DNA of 64,000 bases from Clostridium sp. BJN0001 (GTDB lineage Bacteria; Bacillota; Clostridia; Clostridiales; Clostridiaceae): NCBI RefSeq assembly GCF_022869825.1, contig NZ_CP094971.1, positions 559,501 to 623,500 of the forward strand, written 5' to 3'. The translations under genes and the position numbers were made by a program. The notes under the pieces were generated by a model. That model did no database searches. It saw only the letters and a list, made by a program, of their open reading frames with translations, and had not been told where the DNA came from. Below are positions 52,993 through 62,762 of the stretch, piece after piece. How positions within the stretch are numbered: the stretch's first letter is position 1; the number at the start of each line of letters is the position of its first letter.

Positions 52993-53664
52993 ATGAATAA
53001 ATTATTAGTCATTTGGAAAAAGTACTCTTATATTTTTCTTTTTTTAGTTGTAATTGCAGGAATGTTTGATTCGAGAGTAGCGTTAGTAGTTACAATATGT
53101 ATGGTAGGTCCTATTATAGTTTCACTTTTTAGAGGCAGATTTTGGTGTGGAAATATATGTCCAAGAGGAAGTTTTTTTGATAACATTGTTAAAAAATTCA
53201 GCAAACATAAGAAAGTACCTTCGTTTTTAAAATCATATTATTTTAGAATTTTAGTGATAATAGTTATGATGACAATTTTTACTTTAGGAATAAGAAAAAA
53301 TCTAGGAAATATCTATGGAATAGGCATGGTATTTTATAGAATGATAGTTATAACAACAGTTATTGGATTAGTCCTTGCGTTATTTATAAATGAGAGGACA
53401 TGGTGTAATTTCTGTCCTATGGGAACTATAGCAGCGCTTATAACAAAATTAAGAAAGAATAAAAAGAATCTTAAAGTTAGTTCAAAATGTGTTTCATGTG
53501 GAATATGTGAGAAAAAATGTCCTATGGGGATAAGTGCATATGAATATAAAGGCTCTGAAATAACTGATCCTGATTGTATTCAGTGTTTAAGATGTGAATT
53601 ATCGTGTCCTAAAAATGCAATTGGAATAGAGATAGAAGATGAAAGTGAAGAGATTAAAAAATAA
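52993..53664 (+). CDS. 4Fe-4S membrane protein (NapH/RnfB-like)
   Basis: 223 residues. Four to five helices with two CxxxCP motifs at the membrane (FWCGNICPRG, WCNFCPMG), followed by two ferredoxin clusters CVSCGICEKKCPMG and CIQCLRCELSCPKN. Proteins of this kind pass electrons from the membrane to unknown partners. Single gene with AAGGGGTTTGGAGC before the ATG. Confidence 0.9.
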   Translation: MNKLLVIWKKYSYIFLFLVVIAGMFDSRVALVVTICMVGPIIVSLFRGRFWCGNICPRGSFFDNIVKKFSKHKKVPSFLKSYYFRILVIIVMMTIFTLGIRKNLGNIYGIGMVFYRMIVITTVIGLVLALFINERTWCNFCPMGTIAALITKLRKNKKNLKVSSKCVSCGICEKKCPMGISAYEYKGSEITDPDCIQCLRCELSCPKNAIGIEIEDESEEIKK

Positions 53665-53670
53665 AAATAA

Positions 53671-53706
53671 AAAAGCCTTTAAGAGTAAAAAATCTTAAAG
53701 ACTTTT
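53671..53706. terminator. Bidirectional terminator
   Basis: AAGCCTTTAAGA and TCTTAAAGACTT pair with one mismatch between convergent genes, with As and Ts outside. Confidence 0.75.
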
Positions 53707-54196
53707 AAATTATAAGCCCTATATATCCAAATAAAATTCCTATCAAAGCACCGAAAAATACATCTTTTAAAAAATGAACTCCCCCTAGTACACGCATTAA
53801 AGCGAGGAGTGTTCCTACTATAAATAGAAATATTCCAATAGGTTTAAATATGTAGTAGTGCATTAATGCAATTATAAATACTGAAAAAACATGGCGGCTT
53901 GGAAATGAGCTGCCTTTTTTGTCTCTTTTAATAATTGGATCTATATTAAATACTTCATATGGTCTTTTTGCATTTATAGCTTTTCTAAAAACGGTTAATA
54001 TTATAAAAGAAAATGCAGGTATTATGATGCATTTTATAAATCGTGTATCCTTAGATAAAAATAAGTAAATAAGTAAAGAAGGATACATTATGTAAACAAT
54101 GTATGTAAGAACTTTATTTGCATAGATGAGAAAATTTTTTCTCTTTTCTGATTTGCTAAAAAAAGAAAAGATTTTTATATACGTTTCTTTTGCCAT
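53705..54196 (-). CDS. PAP2-family phosphatase
   Basis: 163 residues from ATG 54,196 (GTGAGGTG upstream). Several helices and the three phosphatase motifs: RKAINAKRPYE, FPSRHVFS, RVLGGVHFLKDV. In the second, Arg stands where Gly is common, as in many clostridial members. It removes phosphate from lipids such as undecaprenyl-PP or phosphatidic acid at the membrane. Confidence 0.88.
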   Translation of the reverse strand: MAKETYIKIFSFFSKSEKRKNFLIYANKVLTYIVYIMYPSLLIYLFLSKDTRFIKCIIIPAFSFIILTVFRKAINAKRPYEVFNIDPIIKRDKKGSSFPSRHVFSVFIIALMHYYIFKPIGIFLFIVGTLLALMRVLGGVHFLKDVFFGALIGILFGYIGLII

Positions 54197-54407
54197 AAAA
54201 ATAGACACCTCACAAATCTAATTTTTTATAAAGTATAACATATATATATAATTTACTAAAAGAAATTTTGTATGCTTAATTATTAAATATGAAATATTAA
54301 TATATATTTATTAATAAAAGTGTAACAAATATTTGATTTTAATAATAGTATAATATAAAAATGGTATTAATAGTTATTAATTTGATTAAATAATATAGAA
54401 ATTAATA

Positions 54408-54716
54408 TTGACATACAAAATTAAAAGATGTACTATAAGAGCATAATTTAAATTCGATGAAGAGAAAAAGTAAAATATGAAACTATCTTAAGAGAGTCGT
54501 TGGTTGCTGAAAAACGATGGTAAGTTTGTGTTTGAATATCATCTCTGAGAAGTAAGGCTGAAATTACAGTAAGTCTTTCCGGAAGCTCTCACCGTTATAA
54601 GAGTAGCGTATTGATAGATACGTAACTTAAGAGCTACAGATTTATATTTGTAGAATTAGGGTGGTAACGCGGAACTTTTTTCGTCCCTCATTTATATATG
54701 AGGGGCGATTTTTTTA
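54408..54716 (+). promoter_or_regulatory. T-box leader, isoleucine type, controlling brnQ
   Basis: Promoter TTGACA (54408-54413), 17 bp, TACTAT (54431-54436). Stem I includes AGAGAGTCGTTGG and GGTTGCTGAAAAACG; the specifier is read as ATC (54538-54540), followed by A, before TCTCTGAG. The T-box AGGGTGGTAACGCGG lies at 54,658-54,672 and the terminator TCGTCCCTCA/TGAGGGGCGA with seven Ts at 54,682-54,716. Uncharged tRNA-Ile should allow read-through into the transporter. Confidence 0.92.
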
Positions 54717-54810
54717 TATACATTTGTGCACACTTTATATAAAAATATAATTGCAAATTTAAATTATAACAAAATAATATCAGTTATAAACAAATGGAGG
54801 TTAGATTTTT

Positions 54811-56151
54811 ATGAATAAATTATCAAAAAAGGACATGGTTTTAATAAGCTTAATGCTTTTCTCACTATTTTTTGGAGCAGGTAACCTTATTTTCCCACCG
54901 TTTTTAGGAGAATCGGCTGGAACACATTCATGGGTAGCTTTAGCAGGATTTTTCGTTACAGCAGTTGGATTTCCTGTTATGGGAGTTGTAGCAGTTGCAA
55001 AAAGTAAGGGACTTATGAACCTTGGAGCTAGAGTATCAAAAGTATTTGCGTTAGTATTTACTGTACTTATATATTTATCAATAGGTCCATGTCTTGGAAT
55101 CCCAAGAGCTGGAAGTCTTCCTTTTGAGATGGCTGTACTTCCTTATTTATCACAAGGATTTTCAGTATCTCTTGCAAGATTTTTATATACTTTAGTATTC
55201 TTTTCAGTTGCATTATGGCTTTCGTTTACTCCATCAAAATTAGTAGACAGGCTTGGAAAAGTGCTTACACCATTACTTTTAGTTTTAATAGCACTACTTT
55301 TTGTAGCATCTATATTAAAACCAATGGGCGCATATGATGCTCCTATAGGAAATTATGTGACAAATGCATTAACTCAAGGATTTTTAGATGGTTATCAGAC
55401 AATGGATACAATAGCCGCATTAAACTTTGGAATAGTAATCTCAGTTGCAATAAAGTCAAGAGGAGTAAAAAACGAAAATGCAGTAGTATCTTATTCAATA
55501 AAAGCAGGAATCGCAGCAGGTACACTTCTTATGGCTATATATGCAGTATTATGTCATCTTGGTGCATCATCAGGAGCACAATTTGCAATGACAGAAAATG
55601 GAGCAGAAACTTTAACAAATGTTACTAATTATATCTTTGGTGGATATGGCGCAATGTTTTTAGCAGTAGTATTTACACTCGCATGTCTTACAACATCAGT
55701 AGGTCTTGTAACATCATGTAGTGCTTATTTTTCAACACTTACAAGTAAAGTGTCTTATAAAATGTGGACAATAATCTTATCAGTATGGAGCATGGTTCTT
55801 GCAAATATGGGACTTACTAAAATACTTGCTGTTTCAGTTCCAGTACTTACAGCAATATATCCAATAGCTATAATGCTTATACTTCTTGCAATGATTGATA
55901 AATATTTTAAGAGTAATTACTATGTTTATAAAACAGCTATATTGTTTACAGGTCTTGCAAGCGTTGTTGATGCTTTAAATGGAGTAAATATAAAATTAGG
56001 AGTAGTTACTGAATTGTGTACAAAACTTCCTTTATTTAATCAAGGATTATGCTGGGTAGTACCTGCATTTTTGGGAATTGTAGTAGGAGTTTTAGCTGAT
56101 AATGTATCAGTGCTTAGAAGTCAAAAAGGTGAGGCTGTAAATTATAAATAA
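54811..56151 (+). CDS. brnQ: Branched-chain amino acid transport system II carrier
   Basis: 446 residues, about twelve helices. LFFGAGNLIFPPFLGESAGT near the start, GPCLGIPRAGSLPFEMAV, and CLTTSVGLVTSCSAYF are typical of BrnQ (LIVCS family) sodium-coupled uptake of Ile, Leu and Val. Preceded by an Ile T-box leader. ATG behind AATGGAGGTT. Confidence 0.96.
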   Translation: MNKLSKKDMVLISLMLFSLFFGAGNLIFPPFLGESAGTHSWVALAGFFVTAVGFPVMGVVAVAKSKGLMNLGARVSKVFALVFTVLIYLSIGPCLGIPRAGSLPFEMAVLPYLSQGFSVSLARFLYTLVFFSVALWLSFTPSKLVDRLGKVLTPLLLVLIALLFVASILKPMGAYDAPIGNYVTNALTQGFLDGYQTMDTIAALNFGIVISVAIKSRGVKNENAVVSYSIKAGIAAGTLLMAIYAVLCHLGASSGAQFAMTENGAETLTNVTNYIFGGYGAMFLAVVFTLACLTTSVGLVTSCSAYFSTLTSKVSYKMWTIILSVWSMVLANMGLTKILAVSVPVLTAIYPIAIMLILLAMIDKYFKSNYYVYKTAILFTGLASVVDALNGVNIKLGVVTELCTKLPLFNQGLCWVVPAFLGIVVGVLADNVSVLRSQKGEAVNYK

Positions 56152-56173
56152 CAGATATTAATCAAATATCCAT

Positions 56174-56472
56174 TTGACAAGTATTTAATATAATGATATT
56201 ATATGAAAAATAATTAATTAGAGCGTTGAAAGAGAAGAGTATATAAATTAATGAATTTTAGAGAGCAGTAAAAAGGTGAAACGCTGCATTCGTACTTTAT
56301 AGAAAATCACTCTGGAGCATCTTGCTGAATATTTTAAATTAGTAGGTTAAGACGTAATCCTGCGTTAGAGGAAGTAAATTGTTTGATTTATTAAAGGGGC
56401 AGAATTTTTATTCTGAATTTAGGTGGTATCGCGTATAATATACGTCCTGATGTTTGTCAGGGCGTTTTTTTA
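56174..56472 (+). promoter_or_regulatory. Second T-box leader, isoleucine type
   Basis: Promoter TTGACA (56174-56179), 17 bp, TATTAT (56197-56202). Stem I AGAGAGCAGTAAAAAGG...; specifier ATC at 56,306-56,308 before ACTCTGGAG. T-box TTAGGTGGTATCGCG at 56,419-56,433. Terminator ACGTCCTGA/GTCAGGGCGT plus Ts. It precedes a BASS-family carrier by about 150 bp. Confidence 0.9.
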
Positions 56473-56617
56473 TTACACATTACACAAGGAGGATAATGGA
56501 AAGTGAAGAAAATAGTTTATTTGTATAAAAAATATGGATGAATAAATTTAGAGGTAAACCATATTTTTAATATATTAAAACAAAAGAATAAAATAATTTA
56601 TTTTGGGGGCTAAAATT
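56473..56617 (+). other. Short stretch with minimal ORFs between T-box and carrier
   Basis: An AGGAGG at about 56,487 is followed by ATG 56,496 (10 codons, MESEENSLFV) and by GTG 56,503 (12 codons, MKKIVYLYKKYG). This could be a remnant of a lost gene or a tiny leader peptide. The carrier has its own binding site at about 56,604. Confidence 0.35.
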
Positions 56618-57565
56618 ATGAAGTTTTTTGAAAAATTAAGTGATCTTGTTGGTAAATACATGGCGGTATTAGTAATACTAGTTGCAGCACTTGCACTATT
56701 TGCGCCATCATCTGTAAGCTTTATTAAGACAAGCTATGTTAGTACACTTCTTGGAATTGTAATGTTTGGAATGGGGCTTACATTAAAGCTTCAAGATTTT
56801 AAAGTAGTGTTTAGTAGACCTAAGGACGTAATTATAGGATGTATAGCACAGTTTACAATAATGCCGCTTTTAGCATTTTTACTTACAAAGATATTTAATC
56901 TTCCACCAGAACTTGCAGTAGGAGTAATTCTTGTAGGAACATGTCCTGGAGGAACATCATCAAATGTTATGACATATCTATCAAAAGGAGATGTTGCTCT
57001 TTCAGTTGGAATGACAGGTGTATCAACAGTTTTTGCACCATTTTTAACACCGCTTTTAACTTATCTTTTAGCAGGAAAAAGTGTAGATGTTAATATGCTT
57101 AGTATGTTTTTATCGATAGTAAAAGTTGTAATAGTTCCAATAGCATTAGGATTTGTATTTAATAAATTCTTTGAAAAGTTTACTCAGAGAGTAGTAAGAA
57201 TACTTCCACTTATATCAGTTACAGCAATAGTTGCAATAGTTGCATCGGTAGTATCAGCAAACTCTGCAAAGATACTTACAAGTAGCTTCGTTATACTTGC
57301 TGTTGTAATTCTGCACAATGTATGTGGATATGTACTTGGATTTACTATTGGAAAAGTTTTAAAACTTGACCTTACTAAATGTAAAGCAGTTTCAATTGAA
57401 GTAGGAATGCAGAATTCAGGACTTGCAACTTCACTTGCAGCAACACATTTTGCACAGTATCCTCTAGCTACAATACCAGGAGCAGTATTTAGCGTATGGC
57501 ATAATATTTCAGGTGCTATTATAGCGAATATCTATGCAAGAACTGCTGATAGTAAAGAAGACTAA
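56618..57565 (+). CDS. Bile acid:sodium symporter family (BASS) carrier
   Basis: 315 residues from ATG 56,618 behind TTGGGGGC. About nine helices; VMFGMGLTLKLQDFK, VGTCPGGTSSNVMTYLSKGD and EVGMQNSGLATSLAATHF are the BASS sodium-site signatures. Family members carry bile acids, pantothenate or 2-keto acids. The Ile-specific T-box suggests that here the substrate is linked to branched-chain amino acids, for example a keto acid; inference. Confidence 0.88.
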   Translation: MKFFEKLSDLVGKYMAVLVILVAALALFAPSSVSFIKTSYVSTLLGIVMFGMGLTLKLQDFKVVFSRPKDVIIGCIAQFTIMPLLAFLLTKIFNLPPELAVGVILVGTCPGGTSSNVMTYLSKGDVALSVGMTGVSTVFAPFLTPLLTYLLAGKSVDVNMLSMFLSIVKVVIVPIALGFVFNKFFEKFTQRVVRILPLISVTAIVAIVASVVSANSAKILTSSFVILAVVILHNVCGYVLGFTIGKVLKLDLTKCKAVSIEVGMQNSGLATSLAATHFAQYPLATIPGAVFSVWHNISGAIIANIYARTADSKED

Positions 57566-57612
57566 TTTTATAAAACATAAAATACATAAGAAAATATATA
57601 ATTAAAAAACAT

Positions 57613-57661
57613 AAAAAAATCAGATCTAGTAGATTAATTTTTACTGGATCTGATTTTTTTA
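57613..57661 (+). terminator. Terminator of the BASS carrier gene
   Basis: AAAATCAGATC...AGTA and TACT...GATCTGATTTTTT form a long stem with one mismatch, followed by seven Ts. Confidence 0.85.
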
Positions 57662-57689
57662 TATGGTGAAATAAAAATTGGATTACAGA

Positions 57690-57807
57690 TACAAAGGACA
57701 GACAAAAATGACAAAGTGTTAAATGACAAATGACAAATTTTATATTTGAATATTGTTTGTAAGTTCCAATTTCGAATGTAACAGCACAAATAAATATTAT
57801 CTAAACA
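57690..57807. repeat. Heptamer-bearing element at the trailer end of the array (copy 1)
   Basis: ACAAAGGACAGACAAAAATG and following ACAAATG heptamers, then TTTTATATTTGAATATTG and TAAGTTCCAATTTCGAAT up to CTAAACA, directly joined to a degenerate CRISPR repeat at 57,808. The heptamer part is shared with the repeats at 39.8 and 48.3 kb. Confidence 0.7.
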
Positions 57808-57896
57808 ATTTAAAACATAATATGTTAAGGTTCAATCTTAACAAAAATTATTACTAATTTTCAAACTGTAGCATTTAAATACATCTCATGTTAAGG

Positions 57897-58004
57897 CATA
57901 TACAAAGGACAAATGAAAAATGACAAATGACAAATTTTATATTTGAATATTGATTGTAAGTTCCAATTTCGAATTTAACAGCACAAATAAATATTATCTA
58001 AACA
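57897..58004. repeat. 108-bp insert interrupting a CRISPR repeat (copy 2)
   Basis: Lies between a repeat cut after ...CATGTTAAGG (57873-57896) and a degenerate repeat (58005-58034). Begins CATATACAAAGGACAAATG, contains the heptamers, and ends TATTATCTAAACA. Nearly identical to copy 3. Confidence 0.8.
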
Positions 58005-58092
58005 ATTTAAAAACATCATATGTTAAGGTTCAATAATATGTATGATTTAAAAGAAACTTCAATCCCAAATTTAAATACATCTCATGTTAAGG

Positions 58093-58200
<108 letters not shown>

Positions 58201-59347
58201 ATTTAAAAACATCATATGTTAAGGTTCAATATGCTGAGCGAAATGCAAATATATTCAAAAATGTTGATTTAAATACATCTCATGTTAAGGTTCAATTATA
58301 GTATGGGATGGGAATATAACTAATATTCAAATATTTAAATACATCTCATGTTAAGGTTCGATTTATTTATACAATAGTAAAAAGTATCAGTATAACAAAT
58401 TTAAATACATCTCATGTTAAGGTTCAATAATTTAATCAGATATGTTTATAAAATATCTGATAAATTTAAATACATCTCATGTTAAGGTTCAATCGTCACG
58501 CTTAACTTTAAACCTAGTTTCCAATGATATTTAAATACATCTCATGTTAAGGTTCAATGATTTGCCAGCTTCATATATTGATATTTTTGATTTATTTAAA
58601 TACATCTCATGTTAAGGTTCAATCAAGAATTGGAGGAGCTAAAAAGGAATATATTAAAATTTAAATACATCTCATGTTAAGGTTCAATCCCCCAAATTTT
58701 ATACCAAACAAATTATTATCTTCATTTAAATACATCTCATGTTAAGGTTCAATAAATAAAAAAAGACGAGGAACGCTATAAGCCACTGCTATTTAAATAC
58801 ATCTCATGTTAAGGTTCAATTGAAGCTATTGAAGAAAGGGATTTAATGCATATAGCATTTAAATACATCTCATGTTAAGGTTCAATTTAACATCTTTTCT
58901 TGTGCGTTTTTATAGAAATCTCTATTTAAATACATCTCATGTTAAGGTTCAATTTACTATCCCAGTTTTTGTTGCTTCTAGGCTCTTTTATTTAAATACA
59001 TCTCATGTTAAGGTTCAATGGAGAATTCCCTCCATAAACATACGCTTCACCTAAAATTTAAATACATCTTATGTTAAGGTTCAATGGCTTAATAGTATAA
59101 TCATAATAACAATATTGCATATTTAAATACATCTCATGTTAAGGTTCAATCATAACTCAAGATAATAATTTCCATCATTTTGCTTAATTTAAATACATCT
59201 CATGTTAAGGTTCAATAGAGTTCTAATGAAAATGAAGCTCAAAGCGCTATGAATTTAAATACATCTCATGTTAAGGTTCAATATCTAAATTCCTCCTTTA
59301 AGTAAAAATAAAAGAGCATTTAAATACATCTCATGTTAAGGTTCAAT

Positions 59348-59540
59348 ACTTGTAAAATAGCCATTCCTTAAAATCATTATACACCTTAAAGCTAGTAATT
59401 GTCACATTTTTTTAAATTTATCCCTGGAATTTTTTTATTTTTCATTTTTGCTTTTTTTATCTCTCTAATCCATTGAAAACACTTATGTTGATGGACTTTT
59501 AGCGTACTTTTTCCCTGGGATAATTAAAATATGAAATTCA
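59348..59540 (-). promoter_or_regulatory. CRISPR leader
   Basis: On the minus strand a TGTGACA/TATAAT-like promoter (18-bp spacing; TATAAT at about 59,377-59,382) lies some 30 bases before the first repeat. Farther out are TTATCCCAGGG and CCAGGGATAA, an inverted pair that could be a Cas1-Cas2 or IHF-like anchoring site. A/T-rich otherwise. Confidence 0.6.
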
Positions 59541-59821
59541 ATCATATTAAATATATATAAATACTTCAGACTAAAAAATACGCAATTTAAATTTTTTCAA
59601 TAATATAATTTTATAATTTGATATTTCATAAATTTTTTTCTGTTTATTTTAACATTAGATAAAAATATATCTTAAAAATAAAACCAAAATATCAATTAGG
59701 AATATTATAGTATTATGGATATTTTTACGAAAAATGAACGTATAAAAATTAGCATTATCGTCAATAATCTATGATATAATATAGATAATAAACAATGTAG
59801 TGATGATAAAGGGATGTAATT
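59541..59821 (+). other. A/T-rich gap before the STAS gene
   Basis: Very A/T-rich with stops in all frames. The only signals are a TATAAT-like box near 59,773-59,778 (ATGATATAATATAG) and the ribosome site AAAGGGATG of the next gene. Confidence 0.45.
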
Positions 59822-60127
59822 ATGGAAATCGATATAAAAGATGTAGATTATAAAAAATATATAACGTTAACTGGAAAGCTTGATAGCAACTGTAGTAATG
59901 AAGTTACTGAAAAAATATTAGATACTGTTAGGGAAAATCCTAATATAGTAATTGATATGAAAAATTGTACTTATTTATCAAGCGCGGGACTTAGAACACT
60001 TTTAACTATTGGAAAGACAATAAAATTAAAAAGTGGGTATATGAGTATTATAAATCTTGTGGATGATGTAAAAGAAATTATGGAGATGACAGGATTTAGT
60101 AGTATATTTAAGTCTTTTGAAAAATAA
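59822..60127 (+). CDS. Anti-sigma factor antagonist (STAS domain)
   Basis: 101 residues. STAS fold with VIDMKNCTYLSSAGLRTLLT; the second Ser of YLSSAGLR is the usual phosphorylation site. It should bind and neutralise an HATPase-type anti-sigma or switch kinase when unphosphorylated. A HATPase gene and a HAMP-type membrane protein lie farther along the operon, so a partner switch is likely. Confidence 0.92.
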   Translation: MEIDIKDVDYKKYITLTGKLDSNCSNEVTEKILDTVRENPNIVIDMKNCTYLSSAGLRTLLTIGKTIKLKSGYMSIINLVDDVKEIMEMTGFSSIFKSFEK

Positions 60128-60163
60128 TAATTAATATATGGTATAAAGAAAAGGGTGATTATT

Positions 60164-62263
60164 ATGATAAGAGTGGATAGCTATCCAACTCATGAGACAG
60201 ATGGGATAAAATATAGAATTGGTAGTGTTCTCCCTTATGGAGCTTCTATTGTTCCAAATGGGGTTAATTTTTCTATATTTTCAAAATATGCTACTTCATG
60301 TGAACTGGTTCTCTTTAAGAAAAGAGAAAAAAAACCATATGCTGTAATACCATTTCCTGATGAGTTTAGAATTGGCGATGTGTTTTCTATGATTGTGTTT
60401 GATATAGATTACGATGATGTAGAATATGGTTACAGGATGGATGGAAAGTTTGCTCCTAGTGAAGGGCTATGGTTTAACAAAGATAAATATCTCCTTGATC
60501 CATATGCAAAAGCTGTATCTGGAAGAAATGTATGGGGAACTCTTCCTGATTATAGTAATGAATTTCAGCATAGAGGAAGAATAGTTTATGATGATTTTGA
60601 TTGGGAAGGGGACAAGCAGCTAGAATTTCCTATGAATGATCTCATAATATATGAAATGCATTTAAGAAGTTTTACGAGTGATCCTTCAAGCAATGTAAAA
60701 CATAAGGGAACATTTGCAGGAGTTGTCGAGAAAGTTCCTTATTTAAAGGAACTTGGAATAAATTGTGTTGAACTTCTTCCTATATTTGAATTTGATGAAT
60801 TTGAAAATTCTAAAACTGTAAATGGAAAGAGATTATATAATTACTGGGGATATAGTACGGTTAATTTCTTTGCACCAAAAGCTGGATATGCAGCTACTGG
60901 AAAGTATGGAATGGAAACTGACGAACTTAAAAATATGATAAAGATTCTTCATAAAAATGGTATAGAAGTAATACTTGATGTCGTATTTAATCATACAGCA
61001 GAAGGAAATGAAAATGGACCGTACATTTCATATAGAGGAATAGATAATAAAACTTATTATCTTCTTACACCGAAAGGTTATTATTACAATTTCAGCGGGT
61101 GCGGAAATACATTAAATTGTAATAATTCTATCGTAAGAAATTATATACTTGATTGTTTAAGATACTGGGTTTCAGAGTATCATATAGATGGATTTAGATT
61201 TGATTTAGCATCAATATTATCAAGAGATCAAAATGGAGTTCCGATGCAGAATCCTCCTTTAATAGAAACACTTGCACATGATGCAATTTTATCAAAATGC
61301 AAACTCATAGCAGAAGCTTGGGATGCAGGTGGACTTTATCAAGTTGGAAATTTCCCTTCATGGGGAAGATGGGCGGAGTGGAATGGCAAATATAGAGATA
61401 ATATTAGAAAATTCCTAAAAGGTGATGAAGGAACTTCTGAAGAATTTATAAAAAGGCTTGAAGGCTCAAAAGATCTTTACGAGGGAAGAACATCAAATGC
61501 ATCTATTAATTTCATTACATCACATGATGGTTTTACACTTTATGACTTAGTTTCATATAATAAAAAGCATAACATGGCAAATGGAGAAAATAATGAGGAC
61601 GGAACAGAAGATAATAACAGTTGGAACTGTGGAGTAGAGGGAGAAACTCCTGATCCATCAATAAACTTTTTTAGAAAAAAACAGATAAAAAATGCTATTA
61701 CTCTTCTTCTTATGAGCAGAGGAGTTCCAATGATTTTATCTGGAGATGAATTTTCTAATACACAGTTTGGAAACAACAATGCTTATTGTCAGGATAATGA
61801 AATTTCATGGCTTGATTGGAAAAAACTAGATGAAAATAAAGATATATTTAATTTCTTTAGTAAAATGATAAAGTTTAGAAAAGATAATCCTGTACTTAAA
61901 AATAATAATTATGATACGGAAAAAAACAGGACAGGGTATCCTGAAGTTTCATGGCATACAGAAAAGCCATGGGATACGTATAATATAAATAATACACTAT
62001 CTTTAGCAGTTATGTTTGTTGAAGAAAGAGAAAAATATGGTATATGGACAGATAAATATATATATATGGCGATAAATATGCACTGGGAAATGCATAAATT
62101 TGAACTTCCTGTAATTCCTGAAGGAAAGAAATGGTATATATTATGTAATACGGCGTGTTGCGATGGAAAAGATATTTTTGATGAATCTTCTAATATACTT
62201 ATTGAAAATCAAAGTGAGATTGTAGTAAATCCTAGAAGTATCATCATTGTAATTGGTAAATAG
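60164..62263 (+). CDS. Glycogen debranching enzyme / isoamylase-type (GlgX-like)
   Basis: 699 residues from ATG 60,164 (AAGGGTGAT before). N-terminal CBM48-like domain (GSVLPYGASIVPNGVNFSIF), GH13 barrel with DVVFNHTAEGNE, nucleophile in GFRFDLASIL, acid/base in LIAEAWDAGGLYQ and the third Asp in ITSHDGFTLYDL. It hydrolyses alpha-1,6 branches of glycogen or dextrins in the cytoplasm. It sits between a STAS gene and a HATPase gene, an unusual place that ties storage-carbon use to a regulatory switch. Confidence 0.93.
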   Translation: MIRVDSYPTHETDGIKYRIGSVLPYGASIVPNGVNFSIFSKYATSCELVLFKKREKKPYAVIPFPDEFRIGDVFSMIVFDIDYDDVEYGYRMDGKFAPSEGLWFNKDKYLLDPYAKAVSGRNVWGTLPDYSNEFQHRGRIVYDDFDWEGDKQLEFPMNDLIIYEMHLRSFTSDPSSNVKHKGTFAGVVEKVPYLKELGINCVELLPIFEFDEFENSKTVNGKRLYNYWGYSTVNFFAPKAGYAATGKYGMETDELKNMIKILHKNGIEVILDVVFNHTAEGNENGPYISYRGIDNKTYYLLTPKGYYYNFSGCGNTLNCNNSIVRNYILDCLRYWVSEYHIDGFRFDLASILSRDQNGVPMQNPPLIETLAHDAILSKCKLIAEAWDAGGLYQVGNFPSWGRWAEWNGKYRDNIRKFLKGDEGTSEEFIKRLEGSKDLYEGRTSNASINFITSHDGFTLYDLVSYNKKHNMANGENNEDGTEDNNSWNCGVEGETPDPSINFFRKKQIKNAITLLLMSRGVPMILSGDEFSNTQFGNNNAYCQDNEISWLDWKKLDENKDIFNFFSKMIKFRKDNPVLKNNNYDTEKNRTGYPEVSWHTEKPWDTYNINNTLSLAVMFVEEREKYGIWTDKYIYMAINMHWEMHKFELPVIPEGKKWYILCNTACCDGKDIFDESSNILIENQSEIVVNPRSIIIVIGK

Positions 62264-62302
62264 AGAATTTTAAAATTAAATATTTATGAGAGGGGGATAT
62301 CT

Positions 62303-62719
62303 ATGAAATGGCTGAAAAAAGAAGCTACAATAAATAATTTAAACGAAATGATTGATTTCATATTGGATAATTTAAAAGTTGATACAAATATTTCATATCA
62401 TATGGAGATGCAGATAAGACTGCTTTGTGAAGAAGCATTTGTTAATATTATAAATCATGCATATCCTTCTAAAAATGGTATTATAATAGCTGGCTATGAA
62501 TTTGATAAAAAAAATAATTATATAACAGTAAAGATGTGCGATTATGGAATTGAATTTAATCCTATAAATGAAAAAAATCCTGATATTACATGTGATATAA
62601 TGCAGCGTGATGTTGGAGGACTTGGAATATTTTTGCTTAAAGAGATTTCTGATTCTATTGGCTATGAGAGAAAAAAGGATATGAACATTTTAACTATAAG
62701 AAAATACTGTATGGTATAG
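62303..62719 (+). CDS. HATPase anti-sigma/switch kinase (RsbW/SpoIIAB-like)
   Basis: 138 residues. LLCEEAFVNIINHAYP is the N-box with Glu/Asn for ATP-Mg, VKMCDYGIEFNP the G1 box and GGLGIFLLKEISD the G2 box. It should bind a target protein and phosphorylate the STAS partner. Start behind AGAGGGGGATATC. Confidence 0.9.
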   Translation: MKWLKKEATINNLNEMIDFILDNLKVDTNISYHMEMQIRLLCEEAFVNIINHAYPSKNGIIIAGYEFDKKNNYITVKMCDYGIEFNPINEKNPDITCDIMQRDVGGLGIFLLKEISDSIGYERKKDMNILTIRKYCMV

Positions 62720-62762
62720 GACTAGCACTTTTTATATTTATTGAAAGGCAGTAAATAGTAAT

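Noticed and set aside
58872..59054. Open frame of 60 codons inside the CRISPR array
   Set aside because: It merely translates repeats and spacers (recurring YLNTSHVKVQ), not a gene.
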